Assembly (NCBI GenBank): GCA_016218345.1
Contig: JACREH010000116.1
Span: 1-53,071 of the forward strand
DNA from: Gammaproteobacteria bacterium
Lineage (GTDB): Bacteria; Pseudomonadota; Gammaproteobacteria; Acidiferrobacterales; UBA6901
Direction: 5' to 3'
DNA length: 53,071 nt
Of the stretch, positions 1 through 8,212 are shown in pieces. The notes under the pieces are model-generated. The model saw only the letters and a program-made list of their open reading frames with translations, did no database searches and was not told where the DNA came from. Made by a program: the position numbers and the translations under genes. Each line of letters opens with the position of its first letter. Positions within the stretch are counted from its first letter, which is position 1.

Positions 1-519
1 GTGCGCACCTACAGCGCGCGCTTCCAGCAGGTCGTGCTCGATGAAAACCGGCGCCCGGTGCAGGAGTCGTCCGGCACGCTCTGGATCGAGCGCCCCGGCA
101 AGTTCCGCTGGGACTACGGCAAGCCGTCCAATCAGCAGATCGTCGGCACCGGTAAAAAGCTGTGGATATACGATCCCGACCTGAAGCAGGCGAGCGTGCG
201 CGACCTGACCGGCGCGGTCGGCGATACCCCGGCGCAGTTGCTGGCCGGGCAGGGTGCCTGGCAACAGCATTTCACTATTAAGGAGTTGGGCAAGGACGGT
301 GCGCTCGATTGGATCCAGATGTTGCCCCGGAAAAAAGACAGCGGCTTCGAGTCCGTCCGCCTGGGCTTCGCCGGTCGTTCGCTGCACACCCTGGAGTTGA
401 TCGACGGCCTCGGCCAGACCACGCGCATCACCCTGAGCGAGGCGCGCGAGAATGCCAAGATCGATGCCGCCAAGTTCCGGTTCACGCCGCCAGCCGGCGT
501 GGATGTGATCGGTGAATGA
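1..519 (+). CDS. lolA: Outer-membrane lipoprotein carrier LolA, 5' end outside window
   Basis: LolA is the periplasmic chaperone that takes lipoproteins from the LolCDE complex at the inner membrane to LolB at the outer membrane. The 172 residues visible open with the family's YSARFQQ segment and then a [12 protein letters not shown] block, both typical of the LolA beta-barrel. They lack a signal peptide, so the true start lies upstream of the window; the GTG at base 1 is just the first codon visible. The end overlaps the rarA start by an ATGA, the usual lolA-rarA arrangement in Gammaproteobacteria. Identification rests on sequence character plus gene order. Confidence 0.9.
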   Translation: MRTYSARFQQVVLDENRRPVQESSGTLWIERPGKFRWDYGKPSNQQIVGTGKKLWIYDPDLKQASVRDLTGAVGDTPAQLLAGQGAWQQHFTIKELGKDGALDWIQMLPRKKDSGFESVRLGFAGRSLHTLELIDGLGQTTRITLSEARENAKIDAAKFRFTPPAGVDVIGE

Positions 520-1862
520 GCAAGGCGGTTAAGAACAGCCTGTTGCCGGAAAAGGGCGCGGTCAGCGTGCCGCTCGCCGATCGCATGCGCCCGACGCGAC
601 TCGAACATGTGGTCGGGCAGGGACATTTGCTCGGACCGGACAAGGCGCTCAAGCGCGCCCTGGAAAGCGGCGTGCCGCATTCCATGATCTTCTGGGGACC
701 GCCCGGCAGCGGCAAGACCACGCTGGCGCGCATCGTCGCGACCGCGAGCGGCGCCGAGTTCATCGCTATCTCGGCGGTGTTCAGCGGCGTCAAGGAAATC
801 CGCAGCGCGGTCGAGGCGGCGCGCCAGGCGCAGGCCGAGGGCAAGCCAACGGTGTTGTTCGTCGACGAGGTGCACCGCTTCAACAAGGCCCAGCAGGACG
901 GCTTCCTGCCGTACGTCGAGGACGGCACGCTCACCTTCATCGGCGCCACCACCGAGAACCCGTCGTTCGAATTGAACAAGGCGTTGCTGTCGCGCGCCCG
1001 TGTGTACGTGCTGAAGGCGCTCACCGCCGCCGATATCCGCGGCGTGATCGATCGTGCGCTCGCCGACCGCGATCTTGGGCTGGGCGCGCTCGGCCTGGAC
1101 GTTCCCGAGCCGTTGCGCGAGCTACTGGCTCAGGCCGCCGACGGCGATGCCCGGCGCGCGCTCAATCTGTTCGAACTCGCCGCCGATCTGGCCGAAATAC
1201 AAAACGGCAAGCCGGTCGTGACCGAGGCGATCGTGCAGGAACTCATCACCGGCGGCGTGCGCCGTTTCGACAAGGGCGGCGAGGTGTTCTACGACCAGAT
1301 CTCGGCGCTGCACAAGGCGGTGCGCGGCTCCGCGCCGGATGCCGCGCTCTACTGGCTGGCGCGCATGCTGGACGGCGGTTGCGATGCGCTCTATATCGCC
1401 CGGCGGGTGGCGCGCATGGCCAGCGAGGACATCGGCAACGCCGACCCGCGCGCCCTGCAACTCGCGCTCAACGCCTGGGACGTGCAGGAACGTCTCGGCA
1501 GCCCGGAAGGGGAGCTGGCCGTCGCCCAGGCGGTGGTGTACATGGCGTGCGCACCCAAGAGCAACGCCGTGTATACCGCGTTCGTTGCCGCCATGCGCGA
1601 CGCGAAAACCCGGGGCTCGCTCGAAGTGCCGCTGCATCTGCGCAACGCCCCGACCGCGCTCATGAAGGAGATCGGGTACGGCAAGGATTACCGCTACGCG
1701 CACGACGAGGCCGGCGGGTTTGCCGCCGGCGAGAACTATTTCCCGGAAGAACTCGGGCGGCCGCAATATTATTACCCCACGGACCGCGGTTTGGAGGGTA
1801 AAATCGCCGAGAAGCTCGCGCAACTGCGCGCGCTCGACAAACTGGTCAAGAAGAAAGAATAG
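516..1862 (+). CDS. rarA: Replication-associated recombination protein RarA (MgsA), AAA+ ATPase
   Basis: RarA is a clamp-loader-like AAA+ ATPase that acts at stalled replication forks. The 448-residue protein matches the family's usual length. Walker A (GPPGSGKTT) lies at about residues 61-69 and Walker B (LFVDEVHRF) near 114-122, followed by the ATTENPSFE sensor-1 region. The C-terminal helical tetramerisation domain contains the conserved [15 protein letters not shown] stretch. The ATG overlaps the lolA stop, so translation is probably coupled. It leads into crcB, DUF190 and serS on the same strand. Nothing looks broken. Confidence 0.96.
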   Translation: MSKAVKNSLLPEKGAVSVPLADRMRPTRLEHVVGQGHLLGPDKALKRALESGVPHSMIFWGPPGSGKTTLARIVATASGAEFIAISAVFSGVKEIRSAVEAARQAQAEGKPTVLFVDEVHRFNKAQQDGFLPYVEDGTLTFIGATTENPSFELNKALLSRARVYVLKALTAADIRGVIDRALADRDLGLGALGLDVPEPLRELLAQAADGDARRALNLFELAADLAEIQNGKPVVTEAIVQELITGGVRRFDKGGEVFYDQISALHKAVRGSAPDAALYWLARMLDGGCDALYIARRVARMASEDIGNADPRALQLALNAWDVQERLGSPEGELAVAQAVVYMACAPKSNAVYTAFVAAMRDAKTRGSLEVPLHLRNAPTALMKEIGYGKDYRYAHDEAGGFAAGENYFPEELGRPQYYYPTDRGLEGKIAEKLAQLRALDKLVKKKE

Positions 1863-1867
1863 TCACC

Positions 1868-2242
1868 ATGGGTCAGGTTCTGGCCATCGGCATCGGCGGC
1901 GCCATCGGAAGCCTGTTGCGTTTCTGGATGTCGACCTGGGTGCACACGTTCGCCGGGCGCGGATTTCCCTACGGCACGCTCGCGGTCAACGTCCTGGGTT
2001 GTCTGGTCATGGGCGCGCTGTTCGTGTTGTTCACCGAGCGCCTGAGCGACAACAGCGTGCTGCGCGCCGGCGTGCTCATCGGCGTGCTCGGCGGCTTCAC
2101 GACGTTTTCGTCGTTCTCCATCGAAACCTTCAACCTTTTCGATCAGGGCGAGCACCTCAAGGCCGTCGCCAACATGGCCGCCAGTCTGGCGCTCTGCGTC
2201 GGCGGCACCTGGCTCGGGGTGATCATCGGGAGGCAAATCTAA
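1868..2242 (+). CDS. crcB: Fluoride exporter CrcB/Fluc
   Basis: CrcB (Fluc) is a small dual-topology membrane channel that exports fluoride. The 124-residue protein has four hydrophobic segments and the family hallmarks: GGAIGSLLRF near the N terminus, the N-V-L-G-C region of the second segment, and GGFTTFSSFS, which carries the Phe-box and Na+-site residues. It starts six bases after the rarA stop and ends two bases before the DUF190 start. I see no fluoride-riboswitch-like leader; the short gap to rarA leaves no room, so expression probably follows the upstream operon. Confidence 0.95.
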   Translation: MGQVLAIGIGGAIGSLLRFWMSTWVHTFAGRGFPYGTLAVNVLGCLVMGALFVLFTERLSDNSVLRAGVLIGVLGGFTTFSSFSIETFNLFDQGEHLKAVANMAASLALCVGGTWLGVIIGRQI

Positions 2243-2244
2243 TT

Positions 2245-2553
2245 ATGAAGCAGAGCGAAGTAGTCGTTGTGCGTATTTATCTTACCGAAGCGGAAGGCAC
2301 GCTGAAAACGCTGCTCGCCAAGCTGCACGACGAGGAGAAGGTGCGCGGCGTGACGGTGTTCCGTGGCATCAGCGGCTTCGGCCGCTCCGGCAAGGTGCAT
2401 TCATCGACGCTGCTCGATCTGTCGCTCGACCTGCCGGTGGTGATCGAATTCTTCGACACCCCCGACAAGGTGCGTCGCATCCTCGGCCACCTCAAGGACC
2501 TGTTGCCGCCCGGGCATGTGCTCTCCTGGCCGGCGCAGGTGAATGAGACTTAA
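2245..2553 (+). CDS. DUF190 family protein
   Basis: A 102-residue DUF190 (PII-like fold) protein. The sequence has the family's VVVRIYLTE opening, the GVTVFRGISGFGRSG loop and the LPVVIEFFD strand. The ATG at 2245 is two bases after the crcB stop, inside the sequence ATTATG. A longer in-frame upstream extension overlaps rarA/crcB and is not credible. DUF190 genes often sit beside crcB, which suggests a role connected with fluoride or anion efflux, but the biochemical function is unknown. The loop resembles PII T-loops, so nucleotide binding is plausible. Confidence 0.88.
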   Translation: MKQSEVVVVRIYLTEAEGTLKTLLAKLHDEEKVRGVTVFRGISGFGRSGKVHSSTLLDLSLDLPVVIEFFDTPDKVRRILGHLKDLLPPGHVLSWPAQVNET

Positions 2554-2562
2554 GATTTTTTA

Positions 2563-2629
2563 GCCGCAGATGAACGCAGATCAACGCGGAGAAATCAGGA
2601 ATCTGCTTTTATCTGCGTTCATCTGCGGC
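2563..2629. repeat. Intergenic inverted repeat, family R1, copy 1 (upstream of serS)
   Basis: Perfect 19-bp inverted repeat: left arm GCCGCAGATGAACGCAGAT at 2563-2581, exact complement at 2611-2629, with a 29-nt spacer. It lies between DUF190 and serS and ends 28 nt before the serS ATG. Two further copies with the same arms occur at 11336-11423 and 20976-21029. The fourth position of the arm is G here and A in the other two, with the opposite arm changed to match, so pairing is conserved. Confidence 0.93.
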
Positions 2630-2639
2630 AAAACAATAA

Positions 2640-3980
<1,341 letters not shown>

Positions 3981-4008
3981 AGCGCTATCGCCTGCGGTGA
4001 CGCGAAAT

Positions 4009-4037
4009 AAAAAAGGCCCGTCACCGGGCCTCTTTTT
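4009..4037. terminator. Bidirectional rho-independent terminator between serS and the BI-1 gene
   Basis: A 6-bp stem GGCCCG/CGGGCC with a TCAC loop, preceded by six A's (4009-4014) and followed by TCTTTTT. It lies between two convergent genes and can terminate transcription in both directions. Confidence 0.88.
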
Positions 4038-4057
4038 GTTTCAACAGGGCAGGGCGG

Positions 4058-4729
4058 TTACTCGTCGCCGAGCACTCCGAACAAGTGCAGCAGGCTGGTG
4101 AACAGATTGTAGATCGTCACGTACAGCGTCACGGTCGCGAGGATGTAATTGGTCTCGCCGCCGTGCACGATGGCGCTGGTTTCGTACAGGATCATCCCGG
4201 CCATCAACAGCACGAACAGCGACGACACCGTGAGCGCCAGCGCCGGGATGGCGAGGAAGATGTTGGCGATGCCGGCGATGAACGCCAGCAGGATGCCGAT
4301 CATCAGGAACCCGCCCATGAAGCTGAAGTCCTTGCGGGTGGTGAGCACGTAGGCCGACAACCCCAGGAAGATCGCGCCGGTCGCGCCCAGCGCATAGGCG
4401 ATCAACTGGCTGCCGTTGGCGACGTGGGTCACGTAGATATTCAGGATCGGTCCGAGCGTGTAGCCCATGAAGCCGGTGAGCGCGAACACCGCGGCGATGC
4501 CCCAGGCGCTGTTGCGCAGCTTGTGGGTCACGAATAGCAGACCGAAATAACCGATCAGCACCACCCACACGTTCAGCATCGATGCATTGGTCGCCATCGC
4601 CACCATCGCCAGGGCGGCGCTGAACAGCAGCGTCATGGACAGCAGCAGGTAGGTGTTGCGCAGGACGCTGTTGGTGGCAACCCCTGCGGTACGGGTCTGG
4701 GCGGTTTGCGGAATGGATTCAATGCTCAT
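4058..4729 (-). CDS. Bax inhibitor-1 (BI-1/YccA) family membrane protein
   Basis: A 223-residue integral membrane protein with about seven hydrophobic segments. It belongs to the TMBIM/BI-1 family that includes E. coli YccA (an FtsH modulator) and YbhL. The family features seen are the NTYLLLSMTLLFSA first segment, GFMGYTLGPIL in the middle, and the ETNYILATVTLYVTIYNLF ending with Asp/Glu in the C-terminal tail. The start chosen is the ATG at 4729, which has a GGAGGA ribosome binding site nine bases upstream; a longer in-frame extension to 4795 lacks this. It is divergent from tRNA-Ser. Role inferred: membrane protein quality control or ion leak. Confidence 0.92.
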   Translation of the reverse strand: MSIESIPQTAQTRTAGVATNSVLRNTYLLLSMTLLFSAALAMVAMATNASMLNVWVVLIGYFGLLFVTHKLRNSAWGIAAVFALTGFMGYTLGPILNIYVTHVANGSQLIAYALGATGAIFLGLSAYVLTTRKDFSFMGGFLMIGILLAFIAGIANIFLAIPALALTVSSLFVLLMAGMILYETSAIVHGGETNYILATVTLYVTIYNLFTSLLHLFGVLGDE

Positions 4730-4797
4730 CGTGGTTTTTCCTCCAGAGGATATGGATACCCGGGGCACTCTACTGAGATGCGTCCGGCGCGTCAATG

Positions 4798-4824
4798 TTC
4801 AACTTTCGGGGGCTCAGGTATGCT
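4798..4824 (+). promoter_or_regulatory. Possible tRNA-Ser promoter
   Basis: A TATGCT -10-like hexamer at 4819-4824 with a weak TTCAAC -35-like hexamer at 4798-4803 (15-nt spacing). It lies 11 nt before the mature tRNA 5' end. The match is modest, so this is a candidate only. Confidence 0.3.
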
Positions 4825-4834
4825 TGACACGTAC

Positions 4835-4924
4835 GGAGGGGTGGCCGAGCGGTTGAAGGCACCGGTCTTGAAAACCGGCAGGGGCTTACGCTCCTCGTGG
4901 GTTCGAATCCCACCCCCTCCGCCA
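4835..4924 (+). tRNA. tRNA-Ser (anticodon UGA)
   Basis: A class II tRNA with the long variable arm expected of serine tRNAs. The acceptor GGAGGGG (4835-4841) pairs with CCCCTCC (4914-4920), followed by discriminator G and an encoded CCA (4922-4924). The anticodon stem CCGGT/ACCGG encloses the loop CTTGAAA, giving anticodon TGA at 4869-4871. The T arm carries GTTCGAATCC. It reads UCA and wobble codons. Confidence 0.97.
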
Positions 4925-4965
4925 ATTTCTGCGTAGCGGGAAATGGCATATTCATAGACATGAGA

Positions 4966-5103
4966 ACCTGGAGGGTGAGAATCCCGCCGTGCAGGATGCA
5001 CAAGTGCCGTGAAGTACAGGATGTACGGGAGTGGCCTCCCTCTCCACCAATTATCTCCAAGGACGGAGTGTATGCCGCGGGAGCGCTGGACGCGCGGCGC
5101 TCC
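4966..5103 (+). ncRNA. Array of GGA-loop hairpins, candidate CsrA/RsmA-binding RNA
   Basis: Five short hairpins, each exposing GGA in the loop, follow the tRNA: ACC-TGGAG-GGT (4966-4976), GTGC-AGGAT-GCAC (4989-5001), GTAC-AGGAT-GTAC (5014-5026), CTCC-AAGGAC-GGAG (5055-5068) and GCGC-TGGAC-GCGC (5083-5095, nested in a longer GGAGCGC/GCGCTCC stem to 5103). The second and third contain CAGGATG, the repeat element of CsrB-type RNAs that bind CsrA. I see no convincing promoter or terminator, and no protein-coding pattern. It may be co-transcribed with the tRNA. It could also be a repeat element without RNA function. Confidence 0.35.
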
Positions 5104-5128
5104 GTGCATGCGACGGTACGAAAAATCC

Positions 5129-5154
5129 TGTCATTTCGACCGAAGGGAGAAATC
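5129..5154 (+). repeat. Left hairpin of the GIY-YIG cassette
   Basis: Folds as a 5-bp stem ATTTC/GAAAT, tandem G-A mismatches (GA/GA), a 2-bp stem CC/GG and a GAA loop. The 3' side contains GGGAG (5145-5149), well placed (7-nt gap) as ribosome binding site for the ATG at 5157, so folding would hide the ribosome site. Confidence 0.85.
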
Positions 5155-5156
5155 CG

Positions 5157-5448
5157 ATGTTTTCAGAAAAGTGTTACTACGTGTATCTGCTGACGAATCA
5201 GAACAACCGGGTAATGTACGTCGGAATCACAAATGACCTTGCGCGACGGGTTTATGAGCATAAAAACAAACTAGTGAAGGGGTTTACCGAAAAAATACAA
5301 CGTAAACAAGCTTGTCTATTTCGAGGAAACGAATGACGTGCAGGCCGCGATTACGAGGGAGAAGCAGATCAAAAAATGGCGCCGGGGGAAAAAGAACAAC
5401 CTGGTTGTGAGCGTCAATCCTGAATGGAGGGACCTGAACATTGAGTAA
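5157..5448 (+). pseudogene. GIY-YIG domain nuclease, frameshifted
   Basis: A single-domain GIY-YIG protein (about 96 residues if repaired) of the UvrC-like/YhbQ-like small family. The first frame reads MFSEKCYYVYLLTN...MYVGITNDLARRVYEH, giving the YVYLL (for GIY) and YVGIT (for YIG) strands and the catalytic Arg of LARRVYEH. Frame is lost in a run of six A's at 5290-5295. With five A's it continues as EKYNVNKLVYFEE and then REKQIKKWRRGKK, carrying the catalytic Glu and the basic KQIKKWRR helix, to the TAA at 5448. As written the first frame stops at 5336. This could be decay, a sequencing error, or slippage-controlled expression. Confidence 0.82.
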
Positions 5449-5453
5449 TTCTA

Positions 5454-5479
5454 GATTTCTCGCTTCGCTCGAAATGACA
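5454..5479 (-). repeat. Right hairpin of the GIY-YIG cassette
   Basis: Inverted copy of the left hairpin. Read on the minus strand it has GC/GC in place of the left copy's CC/GG inner stem: the only two differences form one compensated base pair. The change removes the GGGAG that serves as ribosome site in the left copy. Confidence 0.85.
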
Positions 5480-5544
5480 AATCGCTCTTTCGAGGTATCT
5501 ATCCAATACATAGATTGAATTGTAATCCGCGAATCAGGCAGGCA

Positions 5545-6393
5545 ATGGCATACCGCACGTTAGTCGAACCCGAACAATTAGCAGCACACCTGGACGACCC
5601 CAGTTGGGTGACGGTCGATTGCCGTTTCGATTTGCACGAGCCCGACAGCGGGGGCTATGCCTATGGAGCCCGGCACATTCCCGGCGCGCGTTATGCGCAT
5701 TTGGACAACGATCTGTCCGGCCGCAGGCGTGCCACCACCGGCCGCCATCCCTTGCCCGATCCGGGCGCGCTCTCCGAGACGCTCGGGCGCTGGGGCATCG
5801 ATAATGCCACCCAGGTGGTGGTTTACGACGACGTGAAGGGCGCGATCGCCGCGCGCCTGTGGTGGTTGCTGCGCTGGCTGGGGCATGAGCCGGTGGCGGT
5901 GCTGAACGGCGGACTGACGGCGTGGTTGCGTGCCGGCCTGCCGATGACCGATGAACTTCCACGCGTGCACGCCATGCGCTTCGAGCCGCACCCGGACGAT
6001 GCGCGCTGGGTCGATACGCGCTTCATCGAAGAGCGCCTCGGCGCGGACGTCTGCCGGCTGATCGACGCGCGCAGCGCGGTGCGGTTTCGCGGTGAACAAG
6101 AGCCGTTCGATCCGGTTGCCGGGCATATCCCCGGCGCGCTGAACCGGCCGCTCGACCGAAATTTCGGGCCGGACGGCAAGTTTCTGCCGGCCGCGCAGTT
6201 GCGCGCCGAATTTCAGGAACTCGCCCGGGGGAAAGGCACCGCCGACATGATTCATATGTGCGGTTCGGGCGTGACCGCCTGCCACAATCTGCTGGCCATG
6301 GAGGTCGCCGGTCTCGGCGAGGGGCGTCTGTATGTGGACTCGTGGAGTGGGTGGATCACCCACCGCACCCGGCCGGTCGCGACCGGCGAGTAA
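5545..6393 (+). CDS. sseA: Thiosulfate/3-mercaptopyruvate sulfurtransferase (double rhodanese)
   Basis: A 282-residue protein with tandem rhodanese domains (about 1-140 inactive, 160-280 catalytic). It transfers sulfane sulfur from 3-mercaptopyruvate or thiosulfate to thiols or cyanide. The active-site loop reads CGSGVTAC, which is the mercaptopyruvate-sulfurtransferase type rather than the CRKGVT of thiosulfate rhodanese. The start ATG at 5545 (MAYRTLVEP) has an AGG upstream; a 10-residue upstream extension lacks support. It begins a plus-strand run of redox genes, although a 65-nt gap separates it from the thioredoxin gene, so operon membership is not certain. Substrate preference is inferred. 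Confidence 0.88.
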   Translation: MAYRTLVEPEQLAAHLDDPSWVTVDCRFDLHEPDSGGYAYGARHIPGARYAHLDNDLSGRRRATTGRHPLPDPGALSETLGRWGIDNATQVVVYDDVKGAIAARLWWLLRWLGHEPVAVLNGGLTAWLRAGLPMTDELPRVHAMRFEPHPDDARWVDTRFIEERLGADVCRLIDARSAVRFRGEQEPFDPVAGHIPGALNRPLDRNFGPDGKFLPAAQLRAEFQELARGKGTADMIHMCGSGVTACHNLLAMEVAGLGEGRLYVDSWSGWITHRTRPVATGE

Positions 6394-6458
6394 CCGGCAG
6401 GAGCGTTATCGACTAGAATTATTTCATGGTCCATGGATGCGAACGGAGATTCAATCTT

Positions 6459-6956
6459 ATGACGATGCGCGTCCTTTCATTACTAGTGGCTGTGTTGTTG
6501 AGCATCGTGCCCGCTGCGTACGCCGATGCGCCGGCGGGTTACGATTTTTTATCTTTCGATGACGGCCTGCGCCAGGCTCGCCAGCACGAAAAGAAGCTGT
6601 TCGTCTACTTCGGGCGTCACGGTTGCGGCTGGTGCGAGAAGATGAACCGCGAGGTATTCAGCGCGGACGAGATAAAAAAACGTTACAGCGCCCACTACGT
6701 GCTGGTGTATGTGGATACCGAAAGCGGCCGCCGGCTGACGTTGCCGAACGGCGAACGCGTCACCGAAATGGAATTCGCCGCGCGCCAGCGCATTATCGCC
6801 ACGCCCATGTTCGCGTTTTTCGAGCCGGACGGGACGTTCATCTTCAAGATCAGCGGCCTGCAAAGCATCGGTGATTTCAAAGAGTACGATCGCTACGTCC
6901 AGGACGGCCATTACCGTCGCCAGGGCCTGCGCGATTTCCTCGCGGCGCCGCCGTGA
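6459..6956 (+). CDS. Periplasmic thioredoxin-fold protein (SoxW-like)
   Basis: A 165-residue exported thioredoxin-like protein. The signal peptide ends at about residue 22 (AAYA-DAP), followed by the active-site motif HGCGWCEKM at about 48-56. The cis-proline comes in ATPMFAFFE. The layout resembles the SoxW/DsbD-partner group that reduces or repairs periplasmic disulfides. The start ATG at 6459 has GGAG ten bases upstream; an alternative ATG at 6426 would place charged residues before the signal peptide. The stop overlaps the GTG start of the next gene, implying translational coupling with the beta-propeller protein. Confidence 0.85.
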   Translation: MTMRVLSLLVAVLLSIVPAAYADAPAGYDFLSFDDGLRQARQHEKKLFVYFGRHGCGWCEKMNREVFSADEIKKRYSAHYVLVYVDTESGRRLTLPNGERVTEMEFAARQRIIATPMFAFFEPDGTFIFKISGLQSIGDFKEYDRYVQDGHYRRQGLRDFLAAPP

Positions 6957-8188
6957 AACGCATTACCGCTTGGACGGTACTGTGGCTCAGTACCGCGGCA
7001 TCGGCCCAACCCTGGGAATTTTCCCCGCCGCTGCCGGTAACCGCGGTCCACGGCGCGGGCATTTATCATCATCTGGATTCCTCCGGACGCAAGAATATCG
7101 CGGCCTCGGGCGAGACCGTGGCAATCGCCTGGGCAGACAATCGCTCCGGCAGCTCGCAGGTCTATTTCACTTTCAAATCGAAAGCGGATTCGTCGTTCGC
7201 ACGCGAGCAGCGCGTGAGCGACGGCAAGAACGCCTACGAACCGGTCATCGCCGCGCTCGCTAACGGCCGCTTTGCGATCGGCTGGGAGCAGGACGGCCAG
7301 GTATGGATGCGGCCTGTTCAGGCCGGGACCCTGGGCCGCGCGCAACTGCTGGCCGACGACGGCAGCCAGATCAATATGGCGCTCAATGTCCGGGGCCAAG
7401 GCTATGCCGTCTGGGTACAACGGGTCGGACGCCTCAACCGCGCGATGCTGGCGCGTTTCGAGATTTCCGCGGAGCAGGTGGCGCGCGTGCACGCCGCTCA
7501 GCCGGTGGATGCGCAACCGCCTGCGGCCGATCAGTTCTATCCTGGTGTGACGCTGACCGAAGCGGGGGTGATGGTGGTGTGGGAAGACCGCCGCCACGGC
7601 CACAGCGTGCTGTATTACAGTCACAGCGCCGACGGCCGGCGCTTCAGCGCCCCGAAACGCCTGAACGAGCGCGGCCCGAGCCGTTCCGGCGGTGGGTACG
7701 GCAAGGGCACGGGCGTGGCGCGCGCGGCGCTGGCCGCGCACGGCAAGAACGCCGTCACCGCGGTGTGGCTGGACAAGCGCGACTTCGAGGGCGGCTACGA
7801 CGTTTATGGTGCGGTCAGCCACGACGGCGGGCGCAGTTTCGGCAAAAATCAGAAGATCCAGGATCAGTTCGGAGACATCTATGGACAATGGCACGCGGCC
7901 ATCGCCGGCCATGCCTCCGGCCTGCGCGCGGCGGTGTGGGACGATGACCGCGACGACACCGCCGATGTCTGGCTGGCCTGGCCGGTGCAGAACGGCTGGA
8001 GTGAAAACCTGGCGGTGCCGGGCGCCAGCGGTCTCGGCGAACAGACCCAGCCGAGTGTCGCGCTCGACGCCGCCGGCGATCTGCATCTCGCCTGGATCGA
8101 GCGCGACGCGCCGGACGCGCCGACCCGGCTGCGTTATCTGCACGCCAAACGGTCGACGCCGGACGCGCCGACCGTTCAAGATAAATAA
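6953..8188 (+). CDS. Secreted sialidase-like beta-propeller protein
   Basis: A 411-residue exported protein with a short signal peptide (cleavage near ASA-QPW, residue 18) followed by repeated blades of the sialidase/neuraminidase propeller fold. Asp-box-like turns are visible as SADGRRFS (about 222) and SHDGGRSFG (about 288), plus repeated AxxWxD and VWEDRR strands. I do not see the arginine triad and catalytic set of true sialidases, so it is more likely a binding or scaffold propeller than a glycosidase. It starts with GTG overlapping the thioredoxin stop. The last 25 residues carry a small DAPT duplication. Function unknown. Confidence 0.72.
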   Translation: MKRITAWTVLWLSTAASAQPWEFSPPLPVTAVHGAGIYHHLDSSGRKNIAASGETVAIAWADNRSGSSQVYFTFKSKADSSFAREQRVSDGKNAYEPVIAALANGRFAIGWEQDGQVWMRPVQAGTLGRAQLLADDGSQINMALNVRGQGYAVWVQRVGRLNRAMLARFEISAEQVARVHAAQPVDAQPPAADQFYPGVTLTEAGVMVVWEDRRHGHSVLYYSHSADGRRFSAPKRLNERGPSRSGGGYGKGTGVARAALAAHGKNAVTAVWLDKRDFEGGYDVYGAVSHDGGRSFGKNQKIQDQFGDIYGQWHAAIAGHASGLRAAVWDDDRDDTADVWLAWPVQNGWSENLAVPGASGLGEQTQPSVALDAAGDLHLAWIERDAPDAPTRLRYLHAKRSTPDAPTVQDK

Positions 8189-8212
8189 CAACTAATCAAG
8201 GACACTGTCTGG

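Larger units (their letters stand above)
5129..5479 (+). mobile_element. Compact hairpin-bracketed GIY-YIG cassette
   Basis: A 351-bp unit: hairpin (5129-5154), two bases, GIY-YIG reading frame (5157-5448, frameshifted), five bases, inverted copy of the hairpin (5454-5479). The two 26-nt hairpins match at 24 positions in inverted orientation. No target-site duplication is evident outside them. The architecture resembles a minimal mobile or selfish unit in which a nuclease travels with structured ends. Mobility is inferred from the architecture, not shown. Confidence 0.55.

Noticed and set aside
1863-1867. Fluoride riboswitch upstream of crcB
   Set aside because: Only five bases separate rarA and crcB and no riboswitch-like conserved pattern was seen in the rarA 3' end.
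1720-2244. DUF190 with a 175-residue N-terminal extension
   Set aside because: The extension is an alternate-frame reading of rarA and crcB. DUF190 proteins are about 100 residues and the ATG at 2245 fits.
4824-4829. TTGACA as a -35 element for tRNA-Ser
   Set aside because: It lies only five bases before the mature tRNA 5' end, so there is no room for a -10.
4966-5103. Possible CRISPR array
   Set aside because: The units are hairpins with different stems and no repeated direct sequence of 23-40 bp or regular spacers; no cas genes are nearby.
5031-5156. Protein-coding extension of the GIY-YIG frame upstream of the ATG at 5157
   Set aside because: It translates through the GGA hairpins and the left end hairpin. 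The ATG at 5157 has GGGAG seven bases upstream and starts exactly at the conserved domain.
5120-5490. Target-site duplication around the GIY-YIG cassette
   Set aside because: The flanks (AAAAATCC left, AATCGCTC right) share only a few bases, not a convincing direct repeat.
6953-8188. True sialidase
   Set aside because: Asp-box-like turns are present, but I could not find the arginine triad and catalytic Tyr/Glu pattern, so only the propeller fold is claimed.
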